The notes under the pieces were generated by a model. That model had not been told where the DNA came from. It worked only from the letters and a program-made list of their open reading frames with translations, and ran no database searches. This document shows, piece after piece, positions 26,302-34,738 of a stretch of DNA of 64,000 bases. Both the position numbers and the translations under genes were made by a program. Within the stretch, counting starts at the first letter, position 1. Each line of letters begins with the position of its first letter. This DNA is from Arthrobacter sp. B2a2-09 (GTDB lineage Bacteria; Actinomycetota; Actinomycetes; Actinomycetales; Micrococcaceae): assembly GCF_027587375.1 (NCBI RefSeq), contig NZ_JAMXIC010000005.1, forward strand, positions 238,405 to 302,404, given 5' to 3'.

Positions 26302-26745
26302 TTACTCCAGATGCACGTGGCGTCCGGTGACCCTGTGTGCCTGGATCCGGATAAAGAGGTTCCGTGCTCCGCCGGACCACGGCTCGGCCATGACCTTTCC
26401 CCATAGCCGGGTCAGAAGGTCCTTGTCCTCGACACGGGACGAGGCGCCGCTGACCAGTACCGACCATCCCTCGTTCCGATCGGCACGTGAATCGTCGATT
26501 TCAAAAGACGACTCAAGCGACGGGACCGCCTCGGCGATGGATCCATCCCCGGCCGTGCGGAAGTAAATGGACTGGCCGTCGACCAAATAATTCACGGGCA
26601 GAATCACCACCCTGCCTTGTTCAAGGAAGCCGAAGCGGCCGGTGGTGTTTGAGCGCAGGAGATCCCAGCACTGTTCCTGGCTGAGTTCTTCCGCGACGTG
26701 CAGTCCGCCGTCAACGCGGCCTGCGTCCATGCTGGGGAGTGACAT
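26302..26745 (-). CDS. PPOX-fold flavin-nucleotide-binding protein
   Basis: Starting at ATG 26745, the 147-residue protein reads MSLPSMDAGRVDGG, ELSQEQCWDLLRSNTTGRFGFLEQGRVVILPVNYLVDGQSIYFRT, and ends IRIQAHRVTGRHVHLE. It is a close paralogue of the protein at 47071-47514, sharing start, length and end. The PPOX split barrel should bind a flavin-type cofactor; the role is unknown. It is the first gene of an operon with the tandem universal stress gene downstream. Confidence 0.87.
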   Translation of the reverse strand: MSLPSMDAGRVDGGLHVAEELSQEQCWDLLRSNTTGRFGFLEQGRVVILPVNYLVDGQSIYFRTAGDGSIAEAVPSLESSFEIDDSRADRNEGWSVLVSGASSRVEDKDLLTRLWGKVMAEPWSGGARNLFIRIQAHRVTGRHVHLE

Positions 26746-26851
26746 GTTTGCTCCTATGTCGTCGAGCTCTATTCCGTTGTTCGGGCACACGATCGCTGGT
26801 GTGAAGACCTGCAACTCCCTGCAGCCTATTGAGCGGCCTTGTCCCGTTGTA

Positions 26852-26865
26852 GGGCCGAAAGGCCC
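26852..26865. promoter_or_regulatory. DosR-like box between PPOX/USP operon and SHOCT gene
   Basis: GGGCCGAAAGGCCC is a perfect match to the pattern and nearly palindromic. It lies 107 bases before the PPOX start and 89 before the SHOCT gene on the other strand. Confidence 0.65.
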
Positions 26866-26953
26866 GGCGGTGTGACTAAATGCCCTGTGGGACCGGCCGG
26901 AAACGAGCGACACTGGACGCAGGTACGGAATCCAAAACAAAAGGAAATTGGCC

Positions 26954-27205
26954 ATGATGTACGGATGGGATGGAAACATCGGCATCGGCGGCTGGATCGC
27001 CATGGGGCTGATGATGTTGCTGTTCTGGGGAGTCATTGCCACCCTGGTGATCCTGCTGCTGCGGGGGAACCACGCGGGCGGACGGGGTCTCTACAGGCCA
27101 CCGAATGATGATTCCGAGCGTATCCTCAATGAGCGCTTCGCCCGGGGCGAGATCGACGAAACGGAGCTCACCGCGCGCCGCGCCGCCCTAAAGCGCCGGC
27201 CGTGA
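26954..27205 (+). CDS. Small membrane protein with SHOCT domain
   Basis: The 83-residue protein begins MMYGWDGNIGIGGWIAMG and has one span of about 20 residues (LMMLLFWGVIATLVILLLRG). Its C-terminus has the short SHOCT pattern: ILNERFARGEIDETELTARRAAL. SHOCT modules are oligomerisation-type helices of unknown detailed role. AAAGGAAA precedes the ATG; a TTG two codons earlier is less likely. Confidence 0.78.
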   Translation: MMYGWDGNIGIGGWIAMGLMMLLFWGVIATLVILLLRGNHAGGRGLYRPPNDDSERILNERFARGEIDETELTARRAALKRRP

Positions 27206-27244
27206 CCGGCGCCCACGCGGACCGCCCAGGCCCTGGCGTGGCCG

Positions 27245-29671
27245 CTAAGGAAGGTGCGGTGTCCAGACCCAGTCGCGGATTTCCGGGAGGTCTTCGAAAT
27301 GTTCCCGGATGTACCGCACATGCGCCTCTAGTTGCCTGCGGCAGAAGTCGACCAGTTCATCCGCGCCCGTGACTTGCCGATGAACACGACGCAGTGCTTC
27401 GAGGACCAGGTGGTAGCGGCTCATCTTGTTCAGGACCACCATGTCGAAGGGGGTGGTGGTGGTTCCTTGTTCGTTGTAGCCGCGGACGTGGAACCGCTCC
27501 GGGCGGGGCCGTCCATGCAGGAGCTGGTGCAGTGCCCGGGCGTAGCCGTGCCAGGCCATGATGACTTCCCCGTCGCCCGTGAACAGTTCTTCGAACTGCT
27601 CGTCGGACAGGCCGTGGGGGTGGGTGTCGCGGGGCGGAAGGACCATGGCATCCATGACGTTGACAACGCGGACCACGAGTCCGGGCAGATGCTCTTGAAG
27701 CAGCCATGCTGCTGCCAGCGTCTCCTGGGTGGGGATGTCACCGGCGCAGGCCATGACGACGTCGGGCACGGCCCGGGCGCCGTCGGGCTCGCCGTTGCCG
27801 GCCGGTTCCTCGTTGCCGGCCCAGGACCAGATGGACGCTCCTGCCGCGGCGTGACGCCTTGCCTCCTCCAGGCTCAGGTACTGCGGGTGCGGCTGTTTGT
27901 CTACGACCACCAGATTTACGTAGTCCTTGCTGCGAAGGATGTGGTCGGCGGTGACGAGAAGGGTGTTCGCGTCCGGCGGCAGGTAGACGCGGGTGACCGT
28001 TCCTGACAGGGACAACACTGTGTCGATCAGTCCGGGCCCCTGGTGGCTGAAGCCGTTGTGGTCGTTGCGCCAGCAGGTCGAGGTCAGAAGAATGTTCAGG
28101 CTCGGCACGGGGGCGCGCCATTCAAGTTCCCTCGCGTGCTGGAGCCATTTGGCGTGTTGGACGGTCATTGATGCGCTGACCATCGCGAAGGCCTCATAGC
28201 TGGCGAAGAGTCCGTGGCGGCCCGTGAGGAGGTATCCCTCCAGCCAGCCCTGACACAGGTGTTCGGAGAGGACTTCCATGACCCTGCCTTCGGGCGAAAC
28301 ATGGTCTTCGGCCAGGGCGTGTTCACCGTCCATGGCTGGTTCCAAAAGGCAGCGGTCGGTGGCCTGGAAGACAGCCCCGAGCCGGTTGCTGTTGGTTTCG
28401 TCCGGGCAGAAAAGCCGGAACCGCGGATCCGAGGCCGTAGCGACGTAGACGTCCCGGAGCAGTTCCCCCAGCGGCCTGGTGGTTTCGCGGACGATCGACC
28501 CCCGCGGCACGGTCGGTACAGCGTACGGTTCCAGGTCAGGGATCTCAAGGGGAGTACCGGTCCCGCCCCGGCTCGCAGAGGCTGCGCCCATGCGGAGGTT
28601 TCCCTCAGGGGCAAGTGCGGCCAGTTCCGGGATGAGCCGGCCTGTGCTGTCGAAGAGGGTTTCGGGCCGGTAGGAGCGCATCCAGGTCTCCAGCTGCGCC
28701 AGGTGTTCGGGATTCTCGCGAACACTTGCCAGGGGCACCTGGTGGGAACGAAAGGTTCCTTCGACGGGGAGCCCGTCCACTGTGGCTGGCCCGGTCCACC
28801 CTTTGGGTGTCCGTAGGATGATGGCAGGCCAGCGTGCCGGGCCATGCACGCCCTGGGCGCGCGCCTCGGATTGCAGTTCGCGGATGCGCTCATAAGACTT
28901 GTCCATCGCTGTGGCCAGGGCGCGGTGGACAAGGAAGGGTTCGTCGCCGGAGACGGTGAGCGGATCCCAGCCATGGGCCGTGAGGAGCGCTTCAACGTCC
29001 TCATTGGATCTGCGGCCCAGGACGGTTGGTCCGGAGATCTTGTGCCCGTTCAGATGCAATATCGGCAGCACGGCGCCGTCCCGGGCAGGGTTGAGAAAGG
29101 ATGGCGCCTTCCATGATCCTTCCAGCGGGCCCGTCTCGGCTTCTCCGTCGCCGATGACGCAGGCGACAATCAGCCCGGGGTTGTCCATGGCGGCGCCCGT
29201 GGCGTGCATCAAGGAGTAGCCAAGCTCGCCTCCTTCGTGGATGGAACCGGGAGTGGCAGGGCCGACATGGCTCGATACCCCACCCGGCGTGGAAAACTGC
29301 CGGACAAGCCGCCGGAGCCCGGGGACGTCCATCCCCACCTTGGGATAGATCTCCGAGTAGGTGCCCTCAAGGTAGACGTTGGCGACGACGGCGGGACCGC
29401 CGTGGCCCGGACCTGCGACGAACAGGACTTCCGCCGACGTTCGCCTGATCAGGCGGTTCAGGTGGGCGTAGATCAGCGACAAGCCCGGGCTGGTTCCCCA
29501 ATGCCCCAGAAGCCGGGGCTTGATGTGGCTTGGCAGCAGCGGCTCCCGCAGCAGGGGATTTTCCTGGAGGTAGATCTGGGCCACGCTGAGGTAGTTGGCC
29601 GCGGACCAATACCGGTGGAGCGGATCGAAGTCCTCGCCCGAAGCTTCCGTAACGGCGGTGCCGGTTTCCAT
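27245..29671 (-). CDS. xfp: Xylulose-5-phosphate/fructose-6-phosphate phosphoketolase
   Basis: From ATG 29671 the enzyme has 808 residues, about the family length. It shows the phosphoketolase N-terminus RYWSAANYLSVAQIYLQENPLL with HIKPRLLGHWGTSPGL. The thiamine diphosphate site is GDGEAETGPLEGSWK, followed by LHLNGHKISGPTVLGR. The C-terminal region includes RGYNEQGTTTTPFDMVV. It cleaves xylulose 5-phosphate (or fructose 6-phosphate) with phosphate to acetyl phosphate plus a triose or tetrose phosphate. Acetate kinase, encoded 3 kb away, can turn acetyl phosphate into ATP, an oxygen-independent energy route fitting the DosR-like box upstream. Confidence 0.93.
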   Translation of the reverse strand: METGTAVTEASGEDFDPLHRYWSAANYLSVAQIYLQENPLLREPLLPSHIKPRLLGHWGTSPGLSLIYAHLNRLIRRTSAEVLFVAGPGHGGPAVVANVYLEGTYSEIYPKVGMDVPGLRRLVRQFSTPGGVSSHVGPATPGSIHEGGELGYSLMHATGAAMDNPGLIVACVIGDGEAETGPLEGSWKAPSFLNPARDGAVLPILHLNGHKISGPTVLGRRSNEDVEALLTAHGWDPLTVSGDEPFLVHRALATAMDKSYERIRELQSEARAQGVHGPARWPAIILRTPKGWTGPATVDGLPVEGTFRSHQVPLASVRENPEHLAQLETWMRSYRPETLFDSTGRLIPELAALAPEGNLRMGAASASRGGTGTPLEIPDLEPYAVPTVPRGSIVRETTRPLGELLRDVYVATASDPRFRLFCPDETNSNRLGAVFQATDRCLLEPAMDGEHALAEDHVSPEGRVMEVLSEHLCQGWLEGYLLTGRHGLFASYEAFAMVSASMTVQHAKWLQHARELEWRAPVPSLNILLTSTCWRNDHNGFSHQGPGLIDTVLSLSGTVTRVYLPPDANTLLVTADHILRSKDYVNLVVVDKQPHPQYLSLEEARRHAAAGASIWSWAGNEEPAGNGEPDGARAVPDVVMACAGDIPTQETLAAAWLLQEHLPGLVVRVVNVMDAMVLPPRDTHPHGLSDEQFEELFTGDGEVIMAWHGYARALHQLLHGRPRPERFHVRGYNEQGTTTTPFDMVVLNKMSRYHLVLEALRRVHRQVTGADELVDFCRRQLEAHVRYIREHFEDLPEIRDWVWTPHLP

Positions 29672-29785
29672 GGATTTGCCTCTTCCGGGGTCGACGGCGT
29701 GCCGAATGCACGCGTTTCTGGCGCTGGACTGTCTGGTCTTCACGGTGCTGGTCTTCACGGTGTCAGATACACGGCGGGGCGGTTA

Positions 29786-29799
29786 GGGCCATAGGGCCC
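29786..29799. promoter_or_regulatory. DosR-like box between phosphoketolase and MgtA-type ATPase
   Basis: GGGCCATAGGGCCC fits the pattern exactly. It lies 115 bases before the phosphoketolase start and 86 before ATG 29885 of the divergent ATPase. Confidence 0.62.
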
Positions 29800-29884
29800 T
29801 AGGCCGTTCGTCAATCGCCTCTCCCTAAGCCTTACCCTTATCCCAAGGCGACTCCCTCAGGCCACGCATTCGAACGGATACGGC

Positions 29885-32572
29885 ATGTCAGATCTTAACG
29901 TCCAGGAGCGGCACTCCATGCAGCTGCCGATCACCGAGGCAGCGTGCCTTCAGCCGGACGATGTGTTGGATCATCTGGGATCCAGCCCAACGGGGCTGAC
30001 AGGCAAAGTAGCCGCGGAACGTCTGGAAGAACTCGGCCCGAACGCCGTTCGGACGCACCGGGCCAACGGCTGGGCGGTGTTGGGCCGGCAGTTCGCCAGC
30101 CCCATCCTCATTCTGCTGATCGTCACGGCAGGGCTTTCCCTCTTCCTGGGCGATGCCACGAATTCGATCGTGATCGGCGTGATCCTTCTGGTCAGCGTGG
30201 GCTTGGGCTTCACCAATGAATTCCGCGCCGAACGGGCCTCTGAAGCCCTGCACTCCCGGGTCACCCACCGCGCCGTCGTGCTGCGCGACGGAACCACGCA
30301 GGATGTGGACGTCACCGCCTTGGTGCCGGGCGACGTCGTACACCTGAACCTGGGCGCCATCGTCCCCGCCGACATCCGGCTCCTGAGCACCAAGAACCTC
30401 CTCTGTGACGAAAGCATCCTGACGGGGGAGTCCCTTCCGGCGGGCAAGGATCCGGCCCCCGTGGCGCCCGGCTCGTCCCTGGGCGACCTCGCATCCTGCG
30501 TCTTCATGGGAACCGTCATCCAGTCCGGCGGCTGCACCGGCGTGGTCGTGGCCACGGGCGGCCGCGCCGAATTCGGCCGTATCGCGCTGGGCCTGGGGGA
30601 ACGGCAGCCCCAGACCGAATTCCAGCTCGGGCTGAAGCGGTTCTCGTTCTTGCTTTTGCAGGTGGCTATCGGGCTCACCACGCTGATCTTCATCGCGAAT
30701 CTGCTGCTGCACCGCCCGCTCATCGAGTCGCTGCTGTTCTCTCTGGCAATCGCCGTCGGCATCACGCCGCAGCTGCTGCCCGCCGTCGTGAGTACCAGCC
30801 TCGCCACCGGCACCCGCCAGCTGGCCCGCCGGAAAGTCCTGGTGAAGCGGCTGGTCTGCATTGAGGACCTGGGGGACATGGACATCCTGGTCACCGACAA
30901 AACCGGCACCCTCACGGAGGGGCGGATCAGTTTCACCGGCGCGCTGCCCGTCTCCCCGGAAGTGTCCGACGTCGAACTGCTCACCTTGGGTCTGCTGGCC
31001 ACCGAAACCGACTACTCAGAGGCCAAACTATCCACGGCCGGGCAGAATCCGCTGGACGCGTCGCTTTGGGAAAGCTCCGGGGCCGCCGCGTTCGATCCCG
31101 CCCGCTTTGAGCGCATGGACCTGATCGACTTCGACCACCAGCGCCGCCGGACCAGCGTGCTGGTGCGGGAAGCCGGCGGCCCCGCACGCCTCGTCACCAA
31201 GGGTGCCCCTGAAGACGTGCTCGCCCTCTGCGGGCCGACTTCGCCCAACGTGCAGGCAATGCTGGACGAACAGTTCGACGCCGGATCGCGCGTCGTCGCG
31301 GTGGCTACCCGCCCAGCCACGGGGCTGAGTAGGATCACGCCTGCTGACGAAAGGGACCTCGTCCTTGCAGGCTTCCTCGTCTTCCTCGACCGGCCCAAGG
31401 CAAACGCGAAAGGGTCCCTGGAAAAACTGGCCACGCTGGGTATCTCCGTGAAGATCGCCACCGGGGATAACGCCAAAGTCGCCGAAAAGGTGTGCTCCGA
31501 ACTTGGCGTTGTCTCGGGCGGAACCCTCACCGGCGCGGATGTGGACGCATTGTCCGACACCGAGCTGGCCGCCACCGCTAGGGTGGCAACCATCTTTGCC
31601 CGCGTCTCGCCCGAGCAGAAGGCGCGGATCATCACGTTGTTGCGCAAGAGCGGCGGGGCAGTGGGTTTTATGGGCGACGGTGTCAACGACGCCCTGGCCC
31701 TTCACAAGGCGGACATCGGGATTTCCGTGGACAGCGCCACCGACGTCGCCAAGGACGCCGCCGACATAGTGCTTTTGGAAAAGGACCTTGGCGTCCTGGC
31801 CGAGGGCGTGATGGAGGGCCGGAGGATCTTCGCGAACACCATCAAATACGTGCTGATGGGAACGTCCAGCAACTTCGGCAATATGTTCAGCGCCGCGACG
31901 GCGTCGGTGGTGCTGAGCTTCCTGCCCATGCTGCCGGGGCAGATCCTGCTCAACAATCTGCTCTACGACAGCGGCCAGCTGGCCATCCCGGGCGACCGCG
32001 TGGACAAGGAACAGCTGCTGGCACCCTCGCATTGGAACATCTCTTTCATACGGCGCTTCATGTTCCTCTTCGGGCCGATCAGCTCAATCTTCGATTTTGC
32101 GACCTTCGCGCTCATGCTGTTCGTCTTCAACGCCGTCCCGGGGGAGTTCCGGGCAGGTTGGTTCATCGAATCCATCGCGACGCAGACCCTCATCATTTTC
32201 GCCATCAGGACCCGGCGGGTTCCGTTCCTGCGCAGCCGCCCCTCGGCCGGCCTGTTGAGTGCATCCTTGGGCGTGGTGGCCGCGGGGATCTTCCTGCCGT
32301 TGTCACCGCTGGCTGGCGTGTTGGGCTTCGATCCATTGCCGGTGCCGTTCTTCTTGGCGGTACTGGGAATGATCGTTGTCTACATGGTCATGGTGGAATT
32401 CGCCAAGCAGTGGTTCTTCGCCCGGGCCGCGCAGCAGCTGCCGGAACTTCCGACGCCTGTCCGCCGTCGGCCGGACACCCATCACATTTCCCGCCGCGCC
32501 GCCCGCTTCAGCGCGCCGGTTGTCGGGATTGTGCCAGGGCGGCCATTGCGTCGGCGGCTTAAGGGTCAGTAG
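29885..32572 (+). CDS. Magnesium-type P-type ATPase (MgtA-like)
   Basis: The 895-residue protein may start at 29885 or at ATG 29918, which has AGGAG before it. It has the P-type hallmarks: TGESLPAGKDP in the actuator domain, DKTGTLTEGRISF with the phosphorylated Asp, and GDGVNDALALHKADIGISVD. The membrane segment NNLLYDSGQLAIPGDRVD closely follows the MgtA/MgtB signature. Spans lie near residues 80-115 and 260-305 and in the C-terminal third. It probably imports Mg2+ at the cost of ATP. Its 3' end overlaps the acetate kinase end by seven bases on the opposite strand. Confidence 0.88.
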   Translation: MSDLNVQERHSMQLPITEAACLQPDDVLDHLGSSPTGLTGKVAAERLEELGPNAVRTHRANGWAVLGRQFASPILILLIVTAGLSLFLGDATNSIVIGVILLVSVGLGFTNEFRAERASEALHSRVTHRAVVLRDGTTQDVDVTALVPGDVVHLNLGAIVPADIRLLSTKNLLCDESILTGESLPAGKDPAPVAPGSSLGDLASCVFMGTVIQSGGCTGVVVATGGRAEFGRIALGLGERQPQTEFQLGLKRFSFLLLQVAIGLTTLIFIANLLLHRPLIESLLFSLAIAVGITPQLLPAVVSTSLATGTRQLARRKVLVKRLVCIEDLGDMDILVTDKTGTLTEGRISFTGALPVSPEVSDVELLTLGLLATETDYSEAKLSTAGQNPLDASLWESSGAAAFDPARFERMDLIDFDHQRRRTSVLVREAGGPARLVTKGAPEDVLALCGPTSPNVQAMLDEQFDAGSRVVAVATRPATGLSRITPADERDLVLAGFLVFLDRPKANAKGSLEKLATLGISVKIATGDNAKVAEKVCSELGVVSGGTLTGADVDALSDTELAATARVATIFARVSPEQKARIITLLRKSGGAVGFMGDGVNDALALHKADIGISVDSATDVAKDAADIVLLEKDLGVLAEGVMEGRRIFANTIKYVLMGTSSNFGNMFSAATASVVLSFLPMLPGQILLNNLLYDSGQLAIPGDRVDKEQLLAPSHWNISFIRRFMFLFGPISSIFDFATFALMLFVFNAVPGEFRAGWFIESIATQTLIIFAIRTRRVPFLRSRPSAGLLSASLGVVAAGIFLPLSPLAGVLGFDPLPVPFFLAVLGMIVVYMVMVEFAKQWFFARAAQQLPELPTPVRRRPDTHHISRRAARFSAPVVGIVPGRPLRRRLKGQ

Positions 32573-33735
32573 CCGCGGGCCGTTTGTACTGACGGGGGAA
32601 ATGCGACGGCGGCTGTCTTCTCCGCGATAGCCCACTCCTCGTCACTGGGGACGACCAGGACCGGAAATCTTGATCCGTCCGTACTGATGGTACGGACACC
32701 GGCTTCACCGGCATCGTTCCTGACTTCGTCGATGAAGAGGCCGAGGGGCCCCAGCAGCGAGATGACCCGGGATCTGAACTGACCGGAATGTTCGCCGATA
32801 CCGCCTGTGAAGACCAAGGCCCCGGCTCCGCCGACCACCATGTTGTAGGCCGCGATGTACTTGGCGAGACGGTAGGCGGCCATGTCCGATGCAAGGATCG
32901 CACGCGAATCCCCGTGCCGCACGGCGTCCTGGATCGCGCGCATGTCGGCTGATCCGGCCAGGCCCAGCAGGCCCGCCCGGTGGTTGAGGAGCTCGTCGAT
33001 CTCGTCCGGTCCGAGGCCATGTCGCTGCAACAGCGTGACGATGGACGGATCAAGATCACCGGAACGGGTACCCATGACCAACCCCTCCAGAGGAGTCATG
33101 CCCATGGAGGTGTCGACGCTGCGGCCCTCCCGCACAGCGGTAACAGAGGCGCCGTTGCCAAGGTGCGCCACCACGGCATTCAGCGAGCCCAGCGGGATTC
33201 CGAGAAACGCCGAAGTGTCGCGGCAAGCGATCTCGACGGAGATCCCGTGGAAGCCATAGCGCCGGATCCCGTATCTCGTGTAAAGCTCCTCCGGAACGGC
33301 GTAGCGGGAGGCATGGTTGGGCATCGTGCCGTGGAAGGCTGTGTCGAAAACGGCTACCTGCGGCGTGCGCGGCCAACGGGCGGCCGCGGCACGCATGCAC
33401 GCCACGCTAGCCGCGTTGTGGAGGGGTGCCAACTCGCCAAGTTCCTCGATGGTCCCCATGACGTCCGGGGTGACGCGGATGGGCGAACTGAAGCGATCTC
33501 CGCCGTGGACTACGCGATGGCCGATCGCGTCAGGGCGTGTTCCGCCGGTAATGTCCCGGACGGCCGCGTCGATCACGTCGTACACCGCGCCAAGGAGGTC
33601 AGGATCCAGCGTGCCCCCTTGCGGGCTGTCGATGACCCGATCAAGCAAGACCCCCGGCTTCGTTTCGGATGGTCCGATCCGCCGCAGTTGGTACTTCAGG
33701 GATGAGGAACCTGGATTCAAAACAAGGATCAGCAC
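32566..33735 (-). CDS. ackA: Acetate kinase
   Basis: GTG 33735 follows GGAAGGA. The 389-residue enzyme shows every family motif: LVLNPGSSSLKYQL at the start, HRVVHGGDRF, FDTAFHGTMP, YGFHGIS, AHLGNGASVTA, TSMGMTPLEGLVMGTRSGDLDP and FTGGIGEHS. It makes ATP and acetate from acetyl phosphate. No phosphotransacetylase gene lies next to it, so the nearby phosphoketolase is the likely source of acetyl phosphate. It is divergent from a universal stress gene, with a DosR-like box between. Confidence 0.95.
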   Translation of the reverse strand: MLILVLNPGSSSLKYQLRRIGPSETKPGVLLDRVIDSPQGGTLDPDLLGAVYDVIDAAVRDITGGTRPDAIGHRVVHGGDRFSSPIRVTPDVMGTIEELGELAPLHNAASVACMRAAAARWPRTPQVAVFDTAFHGTMPNHASRYAVPEELYTRYGIRRYGFHGISVEIACRDTSAFLGIPLGSLNAVVAHLGNGASVTAVREGRSVDTSMGMTPLEGLVMGTRSGDLDPSIVTLLQRHGLGPDEIDELLNHRAGLLGLAGSADMRAIQDAVRHGDSRAILASDMAAYRLAKYIAAYNMVVGGAGALVFTGGIGEHSGQFRSRVISLLGPLGLFIDEVRNDAGEAGVRTISTDGSRFPVLVVPSDEEWAIAEKTAAVAFPPSVQTARGY

Positions 33736-33825
33736 GCCGATGTCCTTCCATGAAGACCCCGCAGCACCGGGCCGTGGGAGCCGGTACCCCTTGAGGACCA
33801 TAACCCGGCAACGGCATTCACGGGA

Positions 33826-33839
33826 GGGTCTTCCGGCCC
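33826..33839. promoter_or_regulatory. DosR-like box between acetate kinase and universal stress gene
   Basis: On the minus strand it reads GGGCCGGAAGACCC, an exact pattern match. It is 91 bases before the acetate kinase start and 72 before GTG 33911. Confidence 0.63.
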
Positions 33840-33910
33840 TTGCAGGGCATGGCTTACCCGACGAAACTGGGGAGAAATTGACCGCGGGTTCCAGGAAGGC
33901 ACGTGCGCTC

Positions 33911-34723
33911 GTGAAGAAACAGATTCTTGTCGGTGTCGATGGGTCCGCGGTCGGCAGTGCTGGCGCGGACTGGGCTGCCGAACGGGCCCGTGACCTTGGT
34001 CTCCAGCTCAACCTGGTCCATGCCGTCCCTGAGCCATGGGCGTTCCCGGAGAAGGCCCTCCACGAGGACGCGATTGCACAGGCCGAGGACCTGCTGAAAG
34101 GCGAGGCGGCACGTGTTGGCGCACTGATTCCCTCCCTGGATCTGGTCACGACCCTGAGTTCCGGAGAGCCAGCCGAGACCATGCGCAAGCTTTCCGCGGA
34201 CGCGGAAATGGTCGTGGTGGGAACCGACAGGCGTCCCGACAACCACGGCGAAGGATTTGGTTCGGTCAGCTTCCAAGTCGCAATCATCAGCCATTGCGCC
34301 GTCGCGGTTGTTCCCGCATCTTCGACGCATGAATCATCCGGCGTGGTGGTCGGAGTCGATGGCTCCGAGGACTCCTGCCTCGCCGTCGTGATGGCCGCTG
34401 ACGAGGCACAGCGAATGGGACAGGAACTCGTGATCGTCCATGCCCTTGCAGGGCCCGCCGGGCGCGAATTCGATGGGCGCGTGCTGGCCGCATCGGCCGA
34501 GGGCCTGCCGGGGAAGTACCCGGGTTTGGTCATACGCCAGATCCTGGACCTTGAGCACGCCCCGGCCGCAGCCCTCCTCGGCGCCAGTGCCCATGCGCGG
34601 CTGCTGGTCTTAGGCTGCAAAGGAAGGGGCGGGGCCCGCGTGCTTGTTGGCTCAGTGGCGCAGCACGTGCTGCTCAACGTCCAGTGCCCGACGCTGATAA
34701 CCCGTCCCGCATCGCAAGCATAG
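33911..34723 (+). CDS. Tandem-domain universal stress protein
   Basis: I chose GTG 33911, with AGGAAGG about ten bases upstream; TTG 33878 after GGGGAG is an alternative. The 270-residue protein has two UspA domains: ILVGVDGSAVGSAGADWAAERA to MVVVGTDRRPDNHGEGFGSVS, and VVVGVDGSEDSCLAVVMAADEA to LLVLGCKGRGGARVLVGSVA. The first domain has a degenerate nucleotide loop while the second is typical, so only one ATP site may be intact. It is one of six USP genes of the island. Confidence 0.88.
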   Translation: MKKQILVGVDGSAVGSAGADWAAERARDLGLQLNLVHAVPEPWAFPEKALHEDAIAQAEDLLKGEAARVGALIPSLDLVTTLSSGEPAETMRKLSADAEMVVVGTDRRPDNHGEGFGSVSFQVAIISHCAVAVVPASSTHESSGVVVGVDGSEDSCLAVVMAADEAQRMGQELVIVHALAGPAGREFDGRVLAASAEGLPGKYPGLVIRQILDLEHAPAAALLGASAHARLLVLGCKGRGGARVLVGSVAQHVLLNVQCPTLITRPASQA

Positions 34724-34738
34724 CCGCCGGGCCGAAGG

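Noticed and set aside
27213..27241. CCACGC and GCGTGG as a terminator between the SHOCT and phosphoketolase genes
   Set aside because: Only six pairs with a 17-base loop and no T-run; too weak to call.
33900..33912. GGCACGTGCGCTC as another LacI operator
   Set aside because: The inner GCACGTGC core is present but neither CTAG flank is, and it lies at a universal stress gene start in the other island.
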